From: Arenibacter palladensis
GTDB lineage: Bacteria > Bacteroidota > Bacteroidia > Flavobacteriales > Flavobacteriaceae
Direction of reading: 5' to 3'
DNA length: 64,000 nt
Assembly: GCF_900129275.1 (NCBI RefSeq)
Contig: NZ_FQUX01000011.1
Location: forward strand, 91,374-155,373
Positions 1 to 8,117 of this stretch are shown piece after piece (the first letter of the stretch is position 1; the number at the start of each line of letters is the position of its first letter). The notes under the pieces are model-generated. The model ran no database searches, was not told the DNA's origin, and saw only the letters and a program-made list of their open reading frames with translations. The position numbers and the translations under genes are program-made.

Positions 1-177
1 GGGGCAGAGCGGGACCGTGACCCCAGAATTGAATCCTATACCAAGGACTTTATTCCTATGGATCTAGGGAAAATTAGCTTGAAAAAGGGTAGGGGCAACC
101 TAGTGCTCAAAGCGCTGAAAATACCTGGGGAGGAAGTTATGGATATGAGTTTGTTGCTGTTTAAAAGGGTGAATTGA
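1..177 (+). CDS. C-terminal tail of a secreted hydrolase, probably sulfatase (partial)
   Basis: The frame is open from base 1 and stops with TGA at 175-177, so only the last 58 residues are present. They contain the pattern [20 protein letters not shown] followed by [14 protein letters not shown]. This resembles the beta-sandwich tail found at the C-terminus of many marine Bacteroidota sulfatases and related carbohydrate-active enzymes, where it probably packs on the catalytic domain. No catalytic residue is in the window, so the enzyme class is inferred from the tail alone. A uronate locus downstream and a second sulfatase at 58.6 kb fit a polysaccharide-degrading organism but do not prove the assignment. 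Confidence 0.45.
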   Translation, partial: GAERDRDPRIESYTKDFIPMDLGKISLKKGRGNLVLKALKIPGEEVMDMSLLLFKRVN

Positions 178-343
178 TGGGGTAAAAGAATTTAGGAACC
201 CTATCCATTTTTTTTAACTTTAGGTAATCCTTTAATTTCAGTTAGGTTGCCTTGAGGAACTATAATGTCTTCTCTTTTTATGCGCCATTGGGATGAAGGA
301 TTTTATGGGCCCGAAATACGTTGTTAATATATAGTGTGAAAAT

Positions 344-862
344 TTATTTTTCAATGGTAAATAAAAGCAATTCTTCCTTGCTGTTGGGAAGAATGGTTGT
401 TCCCGCTAATGCCAAACCAAGTTTTTCCAGCAATCTTTGGGAGGCAACATTGTGTTTGGAGGTTATGGCACTAAGGGCATGGAGCCCGAATTCCTTGAAG
501 GCTACATTTTTTAATTTGTCGGCGGCTTCAAAGGCAAAACCTTGACCTTCATATTCTGGCAAAAAGGCAAATCCAATATCGATGCCTTCCAATCCATCCC
601 TATCATATAATCCACAACATCCAATTTTTACCGTGTCCGTTTTTCTTATGAGGGTATAATTGGAAAATCCAAGTCGTTCCAGTTGAGGTTGCATTTTGGT
701 TAAAATATACTCTTTTGCCATTTCGGGCGAGCCAATATTTCTGTCCCCAATGTTTTTTAGCCATTTGGGAGTGTTGAACAGCTCATAAATAAATGCAGCA
801 TCCTCTTGCGAGGTGGGTTTTATAATTAACCTTTCTGTTTCAAATGTCTTATAGGGTCCCAT
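344..862 (-). CDS. GNAT family N-acetyltransferase (RimJ/RimL-like)
   Basis: A 172-residue single-domain GNAT protein of the RimJ/RimL-like branch, which transfers acetyl from acetyl-CoA to an amine. The opening FETERLIIKP is the usual first strand of this branch. The acetyl-CoA pyrophosphate loop is seen as EYEGQGFAFEA near residue 105, followed by the SKHNVASQRLLEKLG segment near residue 140 that typically closes the cofactor site. Length is normal and there is no signal peptide, so it is cytoplasmic. The acceptor substrate cannot be read from the sequence. It stands alone, divergent from the phosphodiesterase gene to its right. Confidence 0.85.
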   Translation of the reverse strand: MGPYKTFETERLIIKPTSQEDAAFIYELFNTPKWLKNIGDRNIGSPEMAKEYILTKMQPQLERLGFSNYTLIRKTDTVKIGCCGLYDRDGLEGIDIGFAFLPEYEGQGFAFEAADKLKNVAFKEFGLHALSAITSKHNVASQRLLEKLGLALAGTTILPNSKEELLLFTIEK

Positions 863-1109
863 TTTAAAATTAACTAAATTTGTTTGCCTTTAATTGATGA
901 TTATTCATGTATCTGTGACCAAGGTTCGCGCCCGAGAGTGAATTTAATGGTTTTTCAGGTACAAGGCCTGCAATAGGCAAAATAATAAAAAAAGACATGC
1001 TTATAATTTTCCCTGAAATTTCTAAAAAATAAGCTTAGTCTAATTAATGGATGGATTAAAAGACCAGTTACTGTTTTTAGAACCCTAATGATACTAATAG
1101 ATATTACAA

Positions 1110-1622
1110 ATGAAAATCACCGTAATTTCCGATATCCACGATAACATCTGGAACCTGCAAAAAGCCTTATCCATGCCGGAACTTCAAGCTACGGAAGCGA
1201 TGCTTTTTTGTGGTGACCTTTGTTCGCCCTTTGTCATACATTTATTGGGGTCTGCGTATTCCAATCCTATCCATATGGTATTGGGCAATAACGATGGGGA
1301 TGTTGCGGCTATCATAGGGAATTCCAAGAAATATCCGAATATTCACATTCACGGAGAATATTTTAGAGGCGACTTGGGCGGTAGATCGTTGGCTATGAAC
1401 CACTACCCTGAAAAAGCTAGGGCAATTGCAGAGAATGGAGGTTTCGAAATAGTGTGCTATGGGCATAACCATACCGTTGTTAACGATGAAATGGTTGGCG
1501 ACACCCTGCTGATCAATCCAGGGGCCGTCATGGGGTATCACGGAGGGAAGCTAATGGATGTTCCTGCAACTTATTTGGTATTGGATACCGACCTGCTAAA
1601 AGCAAAAGTGCGTCAAATTTGA
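1110..1622 (+). CDS. YfcE-type metallophosphoesterase
   Basis: A 170-residue calcineurin-like phosphoesterase of the YfcE/MJ0936 group, small cytoplasmic enzymes that hydrolyse phosphodiester bonds with two metal ions. The metal motifs are complete: D8-x-H10 in SDIHDN, GD at 35-36 (GDLC), GNND at 59-62, a histidine in MNHYP, and GHNH in the last third followed by NPGAV. Length matches the family. The ATG at 1110 gives a protein starting directly at the first beta strand. The physiological substrate is unknown. The gene stands alone, converging on the SIMPL-domain gene. Confidence 0.85.
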   Translation: MKITVISDIHDNIWNLQKALSMPELQATEAMLFCGDLCSPFVIHLLGSAYSNPIHMVLGNNDGDVAAIIGNSKKYPNIHIHGEYFRGDLGGRSLAMNHYPEKARAIAENGGFEIVCYGHNHTVVNDEMVGDTLLINPGAVMGYHGGKLMDVPATYLVLDTDLLKAKVRQI

Positions 1623-1629
1623 AATTCCC

Positions 1630-1690
1630 GGTCTATAGGACTTGGGCAGGCCTGACTGACGATTAGGCAGGCTCGCACTGGCGGGGAATG
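1630..1690. repeat. Degenerate palindromic intergenic repeat
   Basis: A GC-rich stretch in an otherwise AT-rich intergenic region between two convergent genes. Positions 1661-1671 are the exact reverse complement of 55312-55322, inside the palindromic repeat cluster upstream of ssrA. Surrounding GGCAGGCCTGAC and GGCGGGG segments also echo that cluster. It is probably a decayed copy of the same dispersed element and could act as a weak terminator. Confidence 0.45.
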
Positions 1691-1702
1691 TGGCCAGCGT
1701 TA

Positions 1703-2380
1703 TTATTCCGCACTAAATTTTATCATTACAGTTTTCCATTGATGACCAAATAAGATGTTTTTACTAACATCCCAATTTTTATTTTGTAGAGAACTTAGGT
1801 AAGTGGCCCCGTAAGGTATACTTATATTTTCAACCAGATCCTTACCTTCTTTTAATTCAATAATCTTACCCAATTTTTGTCCTGTAAGGTCAGCAATCAT
1901 TTGTCCTTTTCTTTTTGCTTTTGCCAAGATCTTCGAAAACAATCTTTTTTCGGACAATTCTGTGTCCCCATATTCAATTTCACCTACAGACCCGGAGATA
2001 TAGTCCAATGTCTTCAATTCCGTAGTCAGTTTTTCCAGCTCTTTGGAATTTTGTAATTCAACGGCAAAGCCTAATTTCCAAAATCCGGCATAATCGTGAA
2101 TTTGAAATTCAGAATTATTTAAGGGCCTGGTTTTATACTTTTTATTTTCAAGCAATACTTCAAGTTCCTGGTACTTTTCGCGCATTTTTATTTTTGTCGA
2201 ATCTGTACCAGCTACCCCATTGGCATCCAGTCTGGCAAACTTCGATTCACTAATCTGAACATGATATTCAAATTTTTTTGGTTTTATTCTAATGGAATCC
2301 CTGATTTCTATTTCTATAAATCCACTTTGGGCAAATCCAAAGTTGATAAATAATAGGGATAGGAATAAAAGTTTCTTCAT
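1703..2380 (-). CDS. SIMPL (DUF541) domain periplasmic protein
   Basis: A secreted protein of about 225 residues with a signal peptide (MKKLLFLSLLFINFGFAQ) and one SIMPL/DUF541 domain. The domain is recognised from the N-terminal strand pattern (IEIEIRDSIRIKPKKFEYHV), the central LEKLTTELKTLDYISGSVGEIEYG segment and the late KAKRKGQMIADLTGQKLGKIIEL helix that is typical of the fold. Members are periplasmic or outer-membrane proteins of poorly defined role. I chose the start that begins the signal peptide; ATGs 4 and 7 codons further upstream (2392 and 2401) are also in frame. Single gene, no obvious operon. Confidence 0.75.
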   Translation of the reverse strand: MKKLLFLSLLFINFGFAQSGFIEIEIRDSIRIKPKKFEYHVQISESKFARLDANGVAGTDSTKIKMREKYQELEVLLENKKYKTRPLNNSEFQIHDYAGFWKLGFAVELQNSKELEKLTTELKTLDYISGSVGEIEYGDTELSEKRLFSKILAKAKRKGQMIADLTGQKLGKIIELKEGKDLVENISIPYGATYLSSLQNKNWDVSKNILFGHQWKTVMIKFSAE

Positions 2381-2493
2381 TTTTTTTGACATTTCGAACA
2401 TACGTATATAGGAACAACAAACTGTATCCCCATTATATCGGTCTAATATAGCAAATCTTATCCTTCAAAAGTTTCAGTTTATAGCGGGTAATA

Positions 2494-4035
2494 TTACTTC
2501 ACCGGAAAATCTTTATGAATATTTTTAAGTCCCATTTTGGCCACTTTTAGTGCCCGCAAGGTTTTTTTGGATTTTTGGGAATGGGCTTCCATGCGCTGCA
2601 GCACATTCTTTAAGGTTTTGGTGGCTTCTACTATAAAAGGCCCCTTATTGAGCATAACACATTCTGCCTGGGCACTTATAGTGGCATCCGAAATTTCAGC
2701 CCTGGTGGCCATGCCTTTTTTGGCCATGGTATCCAATACTTGGGTAGCCCAGATGACAGGTATCTGCGCTGCCTCGCAGAACCACAGTATTTGGTTCTGT
2801 ACTTCTGAAATGCGTTCAAATCCTATCTCCACCGCTAAATCGCCCCTGGCTATCATGACGCCTATTTTGGGTCTTTTCATAGCGCTGAAAAGGATGGCTG
2901 GTAGATTCTCGAATGCCGCCCTGTTCTCTATTTTAAAGACCACCCCGGTATCCTTATCTCCCAATTTGTCCAATTCCTCATATAGAATGGCCACATCATT
3001 CGCATTTCGTACAAAGGAATAGCCCATAAGGTCTGCATGGGCACTAATGAATGGCAATAGTTGTACATCTTCCGGAGTTAGGGAAGGCAGGTTAAGATGG
3101 GTATCCGGTAAATTGATACCTTTCCCAGGCCTTAGTTTTTTCTTATGCGATTTTTTCACCACCAGGGATGCCGTATCCTCGGTGATGCCCAATACTTTGG
3201 CCTCTATGGCACCATCATCAAAAAATACTGTCTGTCCCTTTTTAAGGTCATCAATAATTTGCGGCAGGGAAACTTCCACTAGAATGGTTTCCTTAGGGGC
3301 TATTGACTTTTTGTGGTTCCCTGAAACATGTGGGGAGTTGTGTTTTATCAGTAATAATTTTTCCCCTTTACCAATCTTTACGAAGGGAACGGTATCCCAG
3401 GCTTTTCCGGTATCCTTTTTTAGGTAAATATTGCTAATTCTAATTTTTGGCCCCGGTAGGTCCATATAAATATGGATGGGGGAATCACTTTCCTTTGAAA
3501 CGGCTTTTATTTTGTTCAGGATTTTTTTCCAAAGCGCTTCATTGCCATGGCTAAGGTTTAATCGGGCAATGCCCATACCTGCAAAACGCAACTTCTTAAT
3601 AAGTTTTTTGTCGGTGGCTGCCTCATCGGGCATAGTAACCATTATTTCGGTATCCCTTTCGCCATGGTCGGACGCAAAGAGGTCATTGGCATGATCCATC
3701 AATAAATTCTTGCTTCCTGCAAACCCAAGGGCTTCCAAGTCGCCATTCCTTTCCCAAGTTTTTCCGTTCAATAATTTAACCAGCTTAAGGGCATTGGAGA
3801 TATTTTCATAAACATAACCGGCCCCTGTTCCCAATGAGGAAATCCCTAATTCGGATAGATCGCTCTGAAGCTTGCGGATGTCCATACTGCGAAGCAGCAA
3901 ATAGCGGTATAGGTTCTTGGCGCTGGACCTATATTGAGGATGTACCGAAGCGGCTATGCTATCCGCGGTGGACTCATGCTTTAAAAGTGTTTCATATATA
4001 TATTCGAGTTCTCTTTCCAGTTTTTGTAGGTCCAT
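2494..4035 (-). CDS. Pyruvate kinase paralogue with N-terminal extension and no C-terminal domain
   Basis: A 513-residue protein. Residues 128-470 carry the pyruvate kinase A/B barrel; an unrelated, mainly helical 125-residue extension precedes it, and the usual C-terminal allosteric domain is missing. Catalytic landmarks are kept: R158, N160 and S162 (ARLNLSHG), K368 and E370 (KIEN), D399 (ARGDL), T431 (ATQ) and TRAEISDA. The DLPGPKIR segment has Leu193 and Lys197 where potassium-dependent kinases have Thr and Glu, a signature linked to potassium-independent pyruvate kinases. It may therefore be active without potassium or effector control; this is inference. A standard pyruvate kinase is presumably encoded elsewhere. 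It stands alone before a 1-kb gene-free stretch. Confidence 0.75.
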   Translation of the reverse strand: MDLQKLERELEYIYETLLKHESTADSIAASVHPQYRSSAKNLYRYLLLRSMDIRKLQSDLSELGISSLGTGAGYVYENISNALKLVKLLNGKTWERNGDLEALGFAGSKNLLMDHANDLFASDHGERDTEIMVTMPDEAATDKKLIKKLRFAGMGIARLNLSHGNEALWKKILNKIKAVSKESDSPIHIYMDLPGPKIRISNIYLKKDTGKAWDTVPFVKIGKGEKLLLIKHNSPHVSGNHKKSIAPKETILVEVSLPQIIDDLKKGQTVFFDDGAIEAKVLGITEDTASLVVKKSHKKKLRPGKGINLPDTHLNLPSLTPEDVQLLPFISAHADLMGYSFVRNANDVAILYEELDKLGDKDTGVVFKIENRAAFENLPAILFSAMKRPKIGVMIARGDLAVEIGFERISEVQNQILWFCEAAQIPVIWATQVLDTMAKKGMATRAEISDATISAQAECVMLNKGPFIVEATKTLKNVLQRMEAHSQKSKKTLRALKVAKMGLKNIHKDFPVK

Positions 4036-5049
4036 ATCGCGTCTTTTATAAATAATTACTAAGCCTTTACTTACTAAGTTAATTAGAATACTCCGACGCT
4101 TGTTTGCCCTTTCCGTTCAGGGGGGGGCGTCGAAATGTTATTTGTAGTGTCGAATCAATTTCGAAAGTTAGGTGTAAACTAGAAAAAAAGATTAGACAAT
4201 TCTAGAATTCATGTTCTGTTCATTTTTTGCATCGCCCAAAAAACGAACCAAAAAACGCTAGGCTGATTTTAAATTTCTTTAAATCTACGCACTTTCCACG
4301 GCCGCACCGCCCAGGCCGCTTTCACTTAGGTGAAATGCTCTTTGGACGGCTTCCATAAACCAATGTGGAAACCACTTGATTTAAGACGAAATTGAAAATA
4401 GGCCGGTCCTTTGTTCCGTCAACCGTCATGTGAGGATAAATCATTTTCTGTTATTAAATACCTTTGAGCATTGTCCTCAAAGTCTATGGTTTGTTCGTTC
4501 TTCTTCCGTCGTGGAGATGGCATGGCCGTAAAGAATTATTGAAACCTTGGAAATAATTTAGGCCATGGCATCGGTCCATTTAATCCCGAGATTTTATGGA
4601 CCACCTAGTGAAGAAGGGTCTTTTCTTTTGTTTCGTTTTATTCATTGCCTTTGTATTTTATATTAAGGTATTCATGAACCTCCTGCGTCGGTTTCATTGG
4701 AAAGCAAAGAAATCGTAGATTCACGAAAACCGATAAAAAAGTAATAAACCAGTTGAGTAAAATGAAAGAATAATTTCAAATTAAGTTTTAATTGATTCAT
4801 TACAATAAATAAACATGAAATTAAAAAGCATAACAAATTATATTAATCCCAATTTTTGCAAAAACATATCATTTAAGAATTATCCATTATTTGCATAATT
4901 TTTCAAATTCCAAAACTAAGTAGGTTGGTCGTTTCCTTCCGATGCCTAATACCCTTTCCCTAATGGAATTGACTTTATAAATTTACGCATATAAACCAGG
5001 GATATTTCTGATGGAAAACACAAATTGAAGTTAAAATTTGGACTTAAAA
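4036..5049. other. Gene-free 1-kb stretch with possible decayed intergenic element
   Basis: No reading frame of credible length or composition is found on either strand. A G7 run lies near 4120. On the minus strand, 4210-4330 reads as a GC-rich block with a repeated GGCCGC unit, then a TTTGGTTCG-TTTTTTGGGCG-like string. From memory such strings recur between genes in marine flavobacteria. A small inverted repeat (TTTCAC/GTGAAA) sits at about 4320-4336. From 4740 to 5000 the DNA is plain AT-rich. I cannot assign a function. Confidence 0.4.
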
Positions 5050-5094
5050 AAGGCAATACCCCAGGGCATTTTATGCACCTATGGGTATTGCCTT
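5050..5094 (-). terminator. Terminator of the kduI operon
   Basis: A hairpin with arms 5052-5061 and 5083-5092 (GGCAATACCC / GGGTATTGCC). Read on the minus strand, it is followed by a run of T (plus-strand AAAAAA at 5046-5051). It lies just beyond the DUF4861 stop codon. Confidence 0.8.
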
Positions 5095-5120
5095 ATGTAA
5101 TGTTTGTCAGAAACTATTCC

Positions 5121-6299
5121 TTATGGAGTTACGGTAACTTCCAAGGGGTGTTCTATCTGTTCGGAAAAGGCGTTTAAATACTGCTCCCAATCCGCTTTGC
5201 TGTTAAATTGCCCGCTTTTTTTCCATCCAAAGCCTGCGTAGTAGCATACTTCCTTGTTTTTAACTTTCAAATGGGCGTAGGCATTGCTTAGGTCCTTGGT
5301 GGGGACATCGTACTTTTCAAAATCCATGAAAGTATCCCTAGGGGCAAGGATAGCCGTACCCAATTCGGAATCGCCATGGGGCTGCCAGTAGCTTACCCAT
5401 CCCTTTTCTGTATTTCCGCTAACCTCTCCGTCCTTTTCGTGCAGGGTGAGTCCGGCGTAAATATTATCCACCCCCTCTAGATTGATTTTGAATTTGGATA
5501 AATTTTGGCCGAGGTCCAAGCTTATAACTCTGGACTCCTTGATGGTTTTTCCATTGGCGTCCCAGGCTGCGTATTCCAAATAAAAGCTGGTCCTTATAGG
5601 GCCGGTGGTAATGGTACGCCATTGCGTATAGTTTTTGGAATAGTAGAAGGTAGTGTCTACTCTGGCGGCAATACCGCCAACCCCACGACTGGCGCCTACG
5701 TGAAAATCATCCAGGCCTTCGCCGGTATCCTTGTGGTAACTACTTACGCCACTTAATTCCTCTTTGTACCATTTGTCAATTATGGGGTAATCTACCCGCT
5801 TCAACCAGGCATCGACACCACTGGACAAAGTGCCGCCAGGTACCTTGTCCTCCACCATTTTCTGGGCGGTGGGTCCGTAGACACGAAATGCAACCTTGTT
5901 GTTTTCCCAAGTGTAGTCATCGGTACGTTCCGGGACAAATCTGGAGTAGCACAACTCTGGTGCCGAGGGGTTTTCCCCTGGTTCGACTGTGACTACTTCA
6001 AACTGGCTTTCTCCCTTCGCCGCTATTCTAGGTTGAAATAGGATCATGTCCAAAACACCGTCCCCATCATTATCTACCGTTTGGATAATTTCGAGGGTAT
6101 TGGTTTCCTTGTTCTTAATGCCAACAGTGGATAGGTCTTCCACCTTCAACATATCCTTGGTGAGCTCTACGGTCTCCAAAGACCTCTCGCGGTCAAGAAC
6201 ATTTTTTACCGTAATGGTGGTGGGTATTTCTTTTTCGGAGCAGGCTAGGCACAGCACTGCCACTAAGGAAAAAAGAAGTGTTTTATAAAGTATTTTCAT
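5121..6299 (-). CDS. DUF4861 family lipoprotein of the uronate operon
   Basis: About 392 residues with a lipoprotein signal (MKILYKTLLFSL... with lipobox LCLAC), so it is probably anchored in the outer membrane or periplasm. The rest matches the DUF4861 pattern: TITVKNVLDRERSLETVEL at the start, NDGDGVLDMILFQP, a central GLDDFHVGASRGVGGIA segment, and KNYTQWRTITTGPIRTSFYLEYAAWD. DUF4861 proteins are regularly encoded beside pectin and uronate degradation genes; their activity is not established to my knowledge. It is the last gene of the kduI-SDR-DUF4861 operon, 10 bp after the SDR stop. In-frame ATGs at 6320 and 6356 would overlap the SDR gene; I chose the one that begins the signal peptide. 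Confidence 0.8.
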   Translation of the reverse strand: MKILYKTLLFSLVAVLCLACSEKEIPTTITVKNVLDRERSLETVELTKDMLKVEDLSTVGIKNKETNTLEIIQTVDNDGDGVLDMILFQPRIAAKGESQFEVVTVEPGENPSAPELCYSRFVPERTDDYTWENNKVAFRVYGPTAQKMVEDKVPGGTLSSGVDAWLKRVDYPIIDKWYKEELSGVSSYHKDTGEGLDDFHVGASRGVGGIAARVDTTFYYSKNYTQWRTITTGPIRTSFYLEYAAWDANGKTIKESRVISLDLGQNLSKFKINLEGVDNIYAGLTLHEKDGEVSGNTEKGWVSYWQPHGDSELGTAILAPRDTFMDFEKYDVPTKDLSNAYAHLKVKNKEVCYYAGFGWKKSGQFNSKADWEQYLNAFSEQIEHPLEVTVTP

Positions 6300-6309
6300 G
6301 ACGGCAGTT

Positions 6310-7104
6310 TTAATTTTCATTGGCTGGTTTTCCAATGGTGGCCAATATGCCTCCATCTACATAAACTATTTGTCCGTTAACAAAGTTGCTTGCCTTGGAA
6401 CTTAGGAAGATGGCTGCACCTTGCAGGTCGTCCGGATCTCCCCATTTACCGGCAGGGGTTCTGCCCACTATAAAATCATTGAACGGATGCCCGTCTACCC
6501 TTATAGGGGCGGTCTGTGCAGTGGCAAAATAGCCGGGTCCTATACCATTGACCTGAATATTGTGCTTGGCCCATTCGGTGGCCATATTACGGGTCAGCAT
6601 TTTTAATCCACCTTTGGCGGCGGCATAGGCACCTACCGTATTTCGGCCCAATTCGCTCATCATGGAGCAAATGTTGATAATCTTGCCTTCCTTTCTGGAA
6701 ATCATGCCCTTTACCACATGTTTGGAAACGATAAACGGACTCACCAAATCTACTTTTACCACTTCTTCAAAATCGGCAACCTCCATTTCCTCCAAGGGAA
6801 TTCTTTTGATGATCCCGGCATTGTTTACCAAAATATCTATATGTCCCACCTCTTTTTCAATTTTGGAAATATTTTCCATGACCGCGGCTTCATTGGTAAC
6901 ATCAAAAAGGTAGCCATAGGCCTTTAATCCCAGAGCCTTGTATTCGGCAACGGCATTGTCCAATTTTACCTGGGAGGAGGCTCCGTTAACGACCAGGGTG
7001 GCACCTGCTTTTCCCAGTCCAATGGCCATGGCTTTGCCAAGGCCGTGCGTAGCTCCCGTAATCAGGGCTGTTTTACCTGTTAAATCAAATAGATTCAATG
7101 ACAT
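6310..7104 (-). CDS. SDR oxidoreductase, gluconate 5-dehydrogenase/KduD type
   Basis: A 264-residue classical short-chain dehydrogenase. The NAD(P) loop is TGATHGLG at 16-23, NNAG is at 94-97, and the catalytic triad is Ser147, Tyr160 and Lys164 (YAAAK). The stretch INICSMMSELGR and the later KMLTRNM, HNIQVNGIGPGYF and FLSSKASNFVNG resemble gluconate 5-dehydrogenase (IdnO). Placed directly behind kduI, it most likely acts as KduD, reducing 2,5-diketo-3-deoxygluconate to 2-keto-3-deoxygluconate. Sequence favours the IdnO name, context favours the KduD role, and both use similar keto-sugar acids. It is separated from kduI by 18 bp. Confidence 0.85.
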   Translation of the reverse strand: MSLNLFDLTGKTALITGATHGLGKAMAIGLGKAGATLVVNGASSQVKLDNAVAEYKALGLKAYGYLFDVTNEAAVMENISKIEKEVGHIDILVNNAGIIKRIPLEEMEVADFEEVVKVDLVSPFIVSKHVVKGMISRKEGKIINICSMMSELGRNTVGAYAAAKGGLKMLTRNMATEWAKHNIQVNGIGPGYFATAQTAPIRVDGHPFNDFIVGRTPAGKWGDPDDLQGAAIFLSSKASNFVNGQIVYVDGGILATIGKPANEN

Positions 7105-7122
7105 ATTTATGTTCTCTTAGGG

Positions 7123-7965
7123 TTATTTTAAGTCTTTTATTTTGCAGTGGTCCATATCGCCATAATCCAGGTTTTCACCGGCCATTCCCCAGATAAAAGT
7201 GTAATTGCTGGTTCCTGAACCGGAATGTATGGACCATGGTGGGGAAATTACGGCTTCATTGTTGGCCATCCAGATATGTCGTGTTTCTTGGGGTTGACCC
7301 ATAAAATGGCAAACAGCCTGCTCTTCAGGGACTTCAAAATAGAAATAAACTTCCATTCTCCTGTCGTGTACATGTGCCGGCATGGTGTTCCAAACACTGC
7401 CCGGTTTTAATTCGGTCATTCCCATTTGCACCTGACAGGTTTCTACCAAACTGTTTACGATCAATTTTCTTATGGTTCTGGCATTGGCGGTTTCCATAGA
7501 TCCCATTTCCACGATTTCTGCATCTGCCCTGCTTATTTTTTTGGTAGGGAATACCTTGTGTGCCGGGGTTGAGTTTAGATAGAATTTGGCAGGTTTGTCC
7601 GCACTGTCACTGCTGAAGCTGACCTCCTTGTTTTCTTTGCCGATATACAGGGCCTCTTTATAGTCCAAATCGTATTTTTGGCCATCAACGGTTACGGAGC
7701 CCGCACCGCCTACGTTGATAATACCGATCTCCCTTCGCTCCAAAAAATAATCCGATTTTAAAGGATCTATAGTAGCTAGTTTTAGTGAAGTTTTAACGGG
7801 CACTGCCCCTCCAACTATATATCTGTCGAAATGGGTGTAGACCAAATTGATGGTATCCGCTTCCATTAAATTTTGGATTAGGAACTCTTTTCTCAGTTCT
7901 TCTGTGGTGAACGCTCTGGTCTCCTTGGGAGAACAGGCATATCTAACCTCGTAATTGTTTTTCAT
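7123..7965 (-). CDS. kduI: 5-dehydro-4-deoxy-D-glucuronate isomerase
   Basis: A 280-residue cupin isomerase, the normal KduI length. It converts 5-keto-4-deoxyuronate, made from unsaturated uronic acids, to 2,5-diketo-3-deoxygluconate in the cytoplasm. The zinc ligands are visible at H198, H200 and E205 (PAHVHDRRMEVYFYF) and H247 (PPWSIHSG), corresponding in order and spacing to the E. coli enzyme. The N-terminal RYACSPKETRAFTTEELRKEFL and the middle NVGGAGSVTVDGQKYDL are family hallmarks. It is the first gene of the minus-strand operon. Its promoter shares an operator with the divergent LacI-type regulator, so it is probably induced by uronate breakdown products. Confidence 0.95.
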   Translation of the reverse strand: MKNNYEVRYACSPKETRAFTTEELRKEFLIQNLMEADTINLVYTHFDRYIVGGAVPVKTSLKLATIDPLKSDYFLERREIGIINVGGAGSVTVDGQKYDLDYKEALYIGKENKEVSFSSDSADKPAKFYLNSTPAHKVFPTKKISRADAEIVEMGSMETANARTIRKLIVNSLVETCQVQMGMTELKPGSVWNTMPAHVHDRRMEVYFYFEVPEEQAVCHFMGQPQETRHIWMANNEAVISPPWSIHSGSGTSNYTFIWGMAGENLDYGDMDHCKIKDLK

Positions 7966-8034
7966 GATTCTAAATATCTAATTATTAGTTTCTTAAATAG
8001 TGGTGAATATTGAAGTGTTTCAATAGCTAGTTTG

Positions 8035-8042
8035 TAAATATA
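8035..8042 (-). promoter_or_regulatory. Predicted -7 box for the kduI operon
   Basis: On the minus strand this reads TATATTTA, one base from TAnnTTTG. A TTG lies 19 bases upstream, inside the palindrome at 8058-8075, giving a plausible -33/-7 pair for kduI. Confidence 0.55.
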
Positions 8043-8057
8043 TTAAAAATCCACCGA

Positions 8058-8075
8058 AATACAATCGATTGTATT
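8058..8075. promoter_or_regulatory. 18-bp perfect palindrome, candidate LacI-family operator
   Basis: AATACAATCGATTGTATT is a perfect inverted repeat with a central CG, the layout typical of LacI-family operators. It sits in the 150-bp divergent region between kduI and the regulator gene. It supplies the -33 TTG of both predicted promoters, so bound repressor would block both directions. Confidence 0.75.
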
Positions 8076-8085
8076 CGTGAATATG

Positions 8086-8093
8086 TATCTTTG
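8086..8093 (+). promoter_or_regulatory. Predicted -7 box for the lacI-type regulator
   Basis: TATCTTTG is an exact match to the Bacteroidota TAnnTTTG box. It lies 24 bases before the GTG start at 8118, with the palindrome 10 bases upstream. A TTG start at 8091 would fall inside this box, which argues against that start. Confidence 0.7.
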
Positions 8094-8117
8094 ATAAAGT
8101 CAAGATACCCATTATTT

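Noticed and set aside
7123..8117. Possible two-component or SusR-type control of the kdu genes
   Set aside because: No such gene is present; the LacI-type regulator and operator explain the locus.
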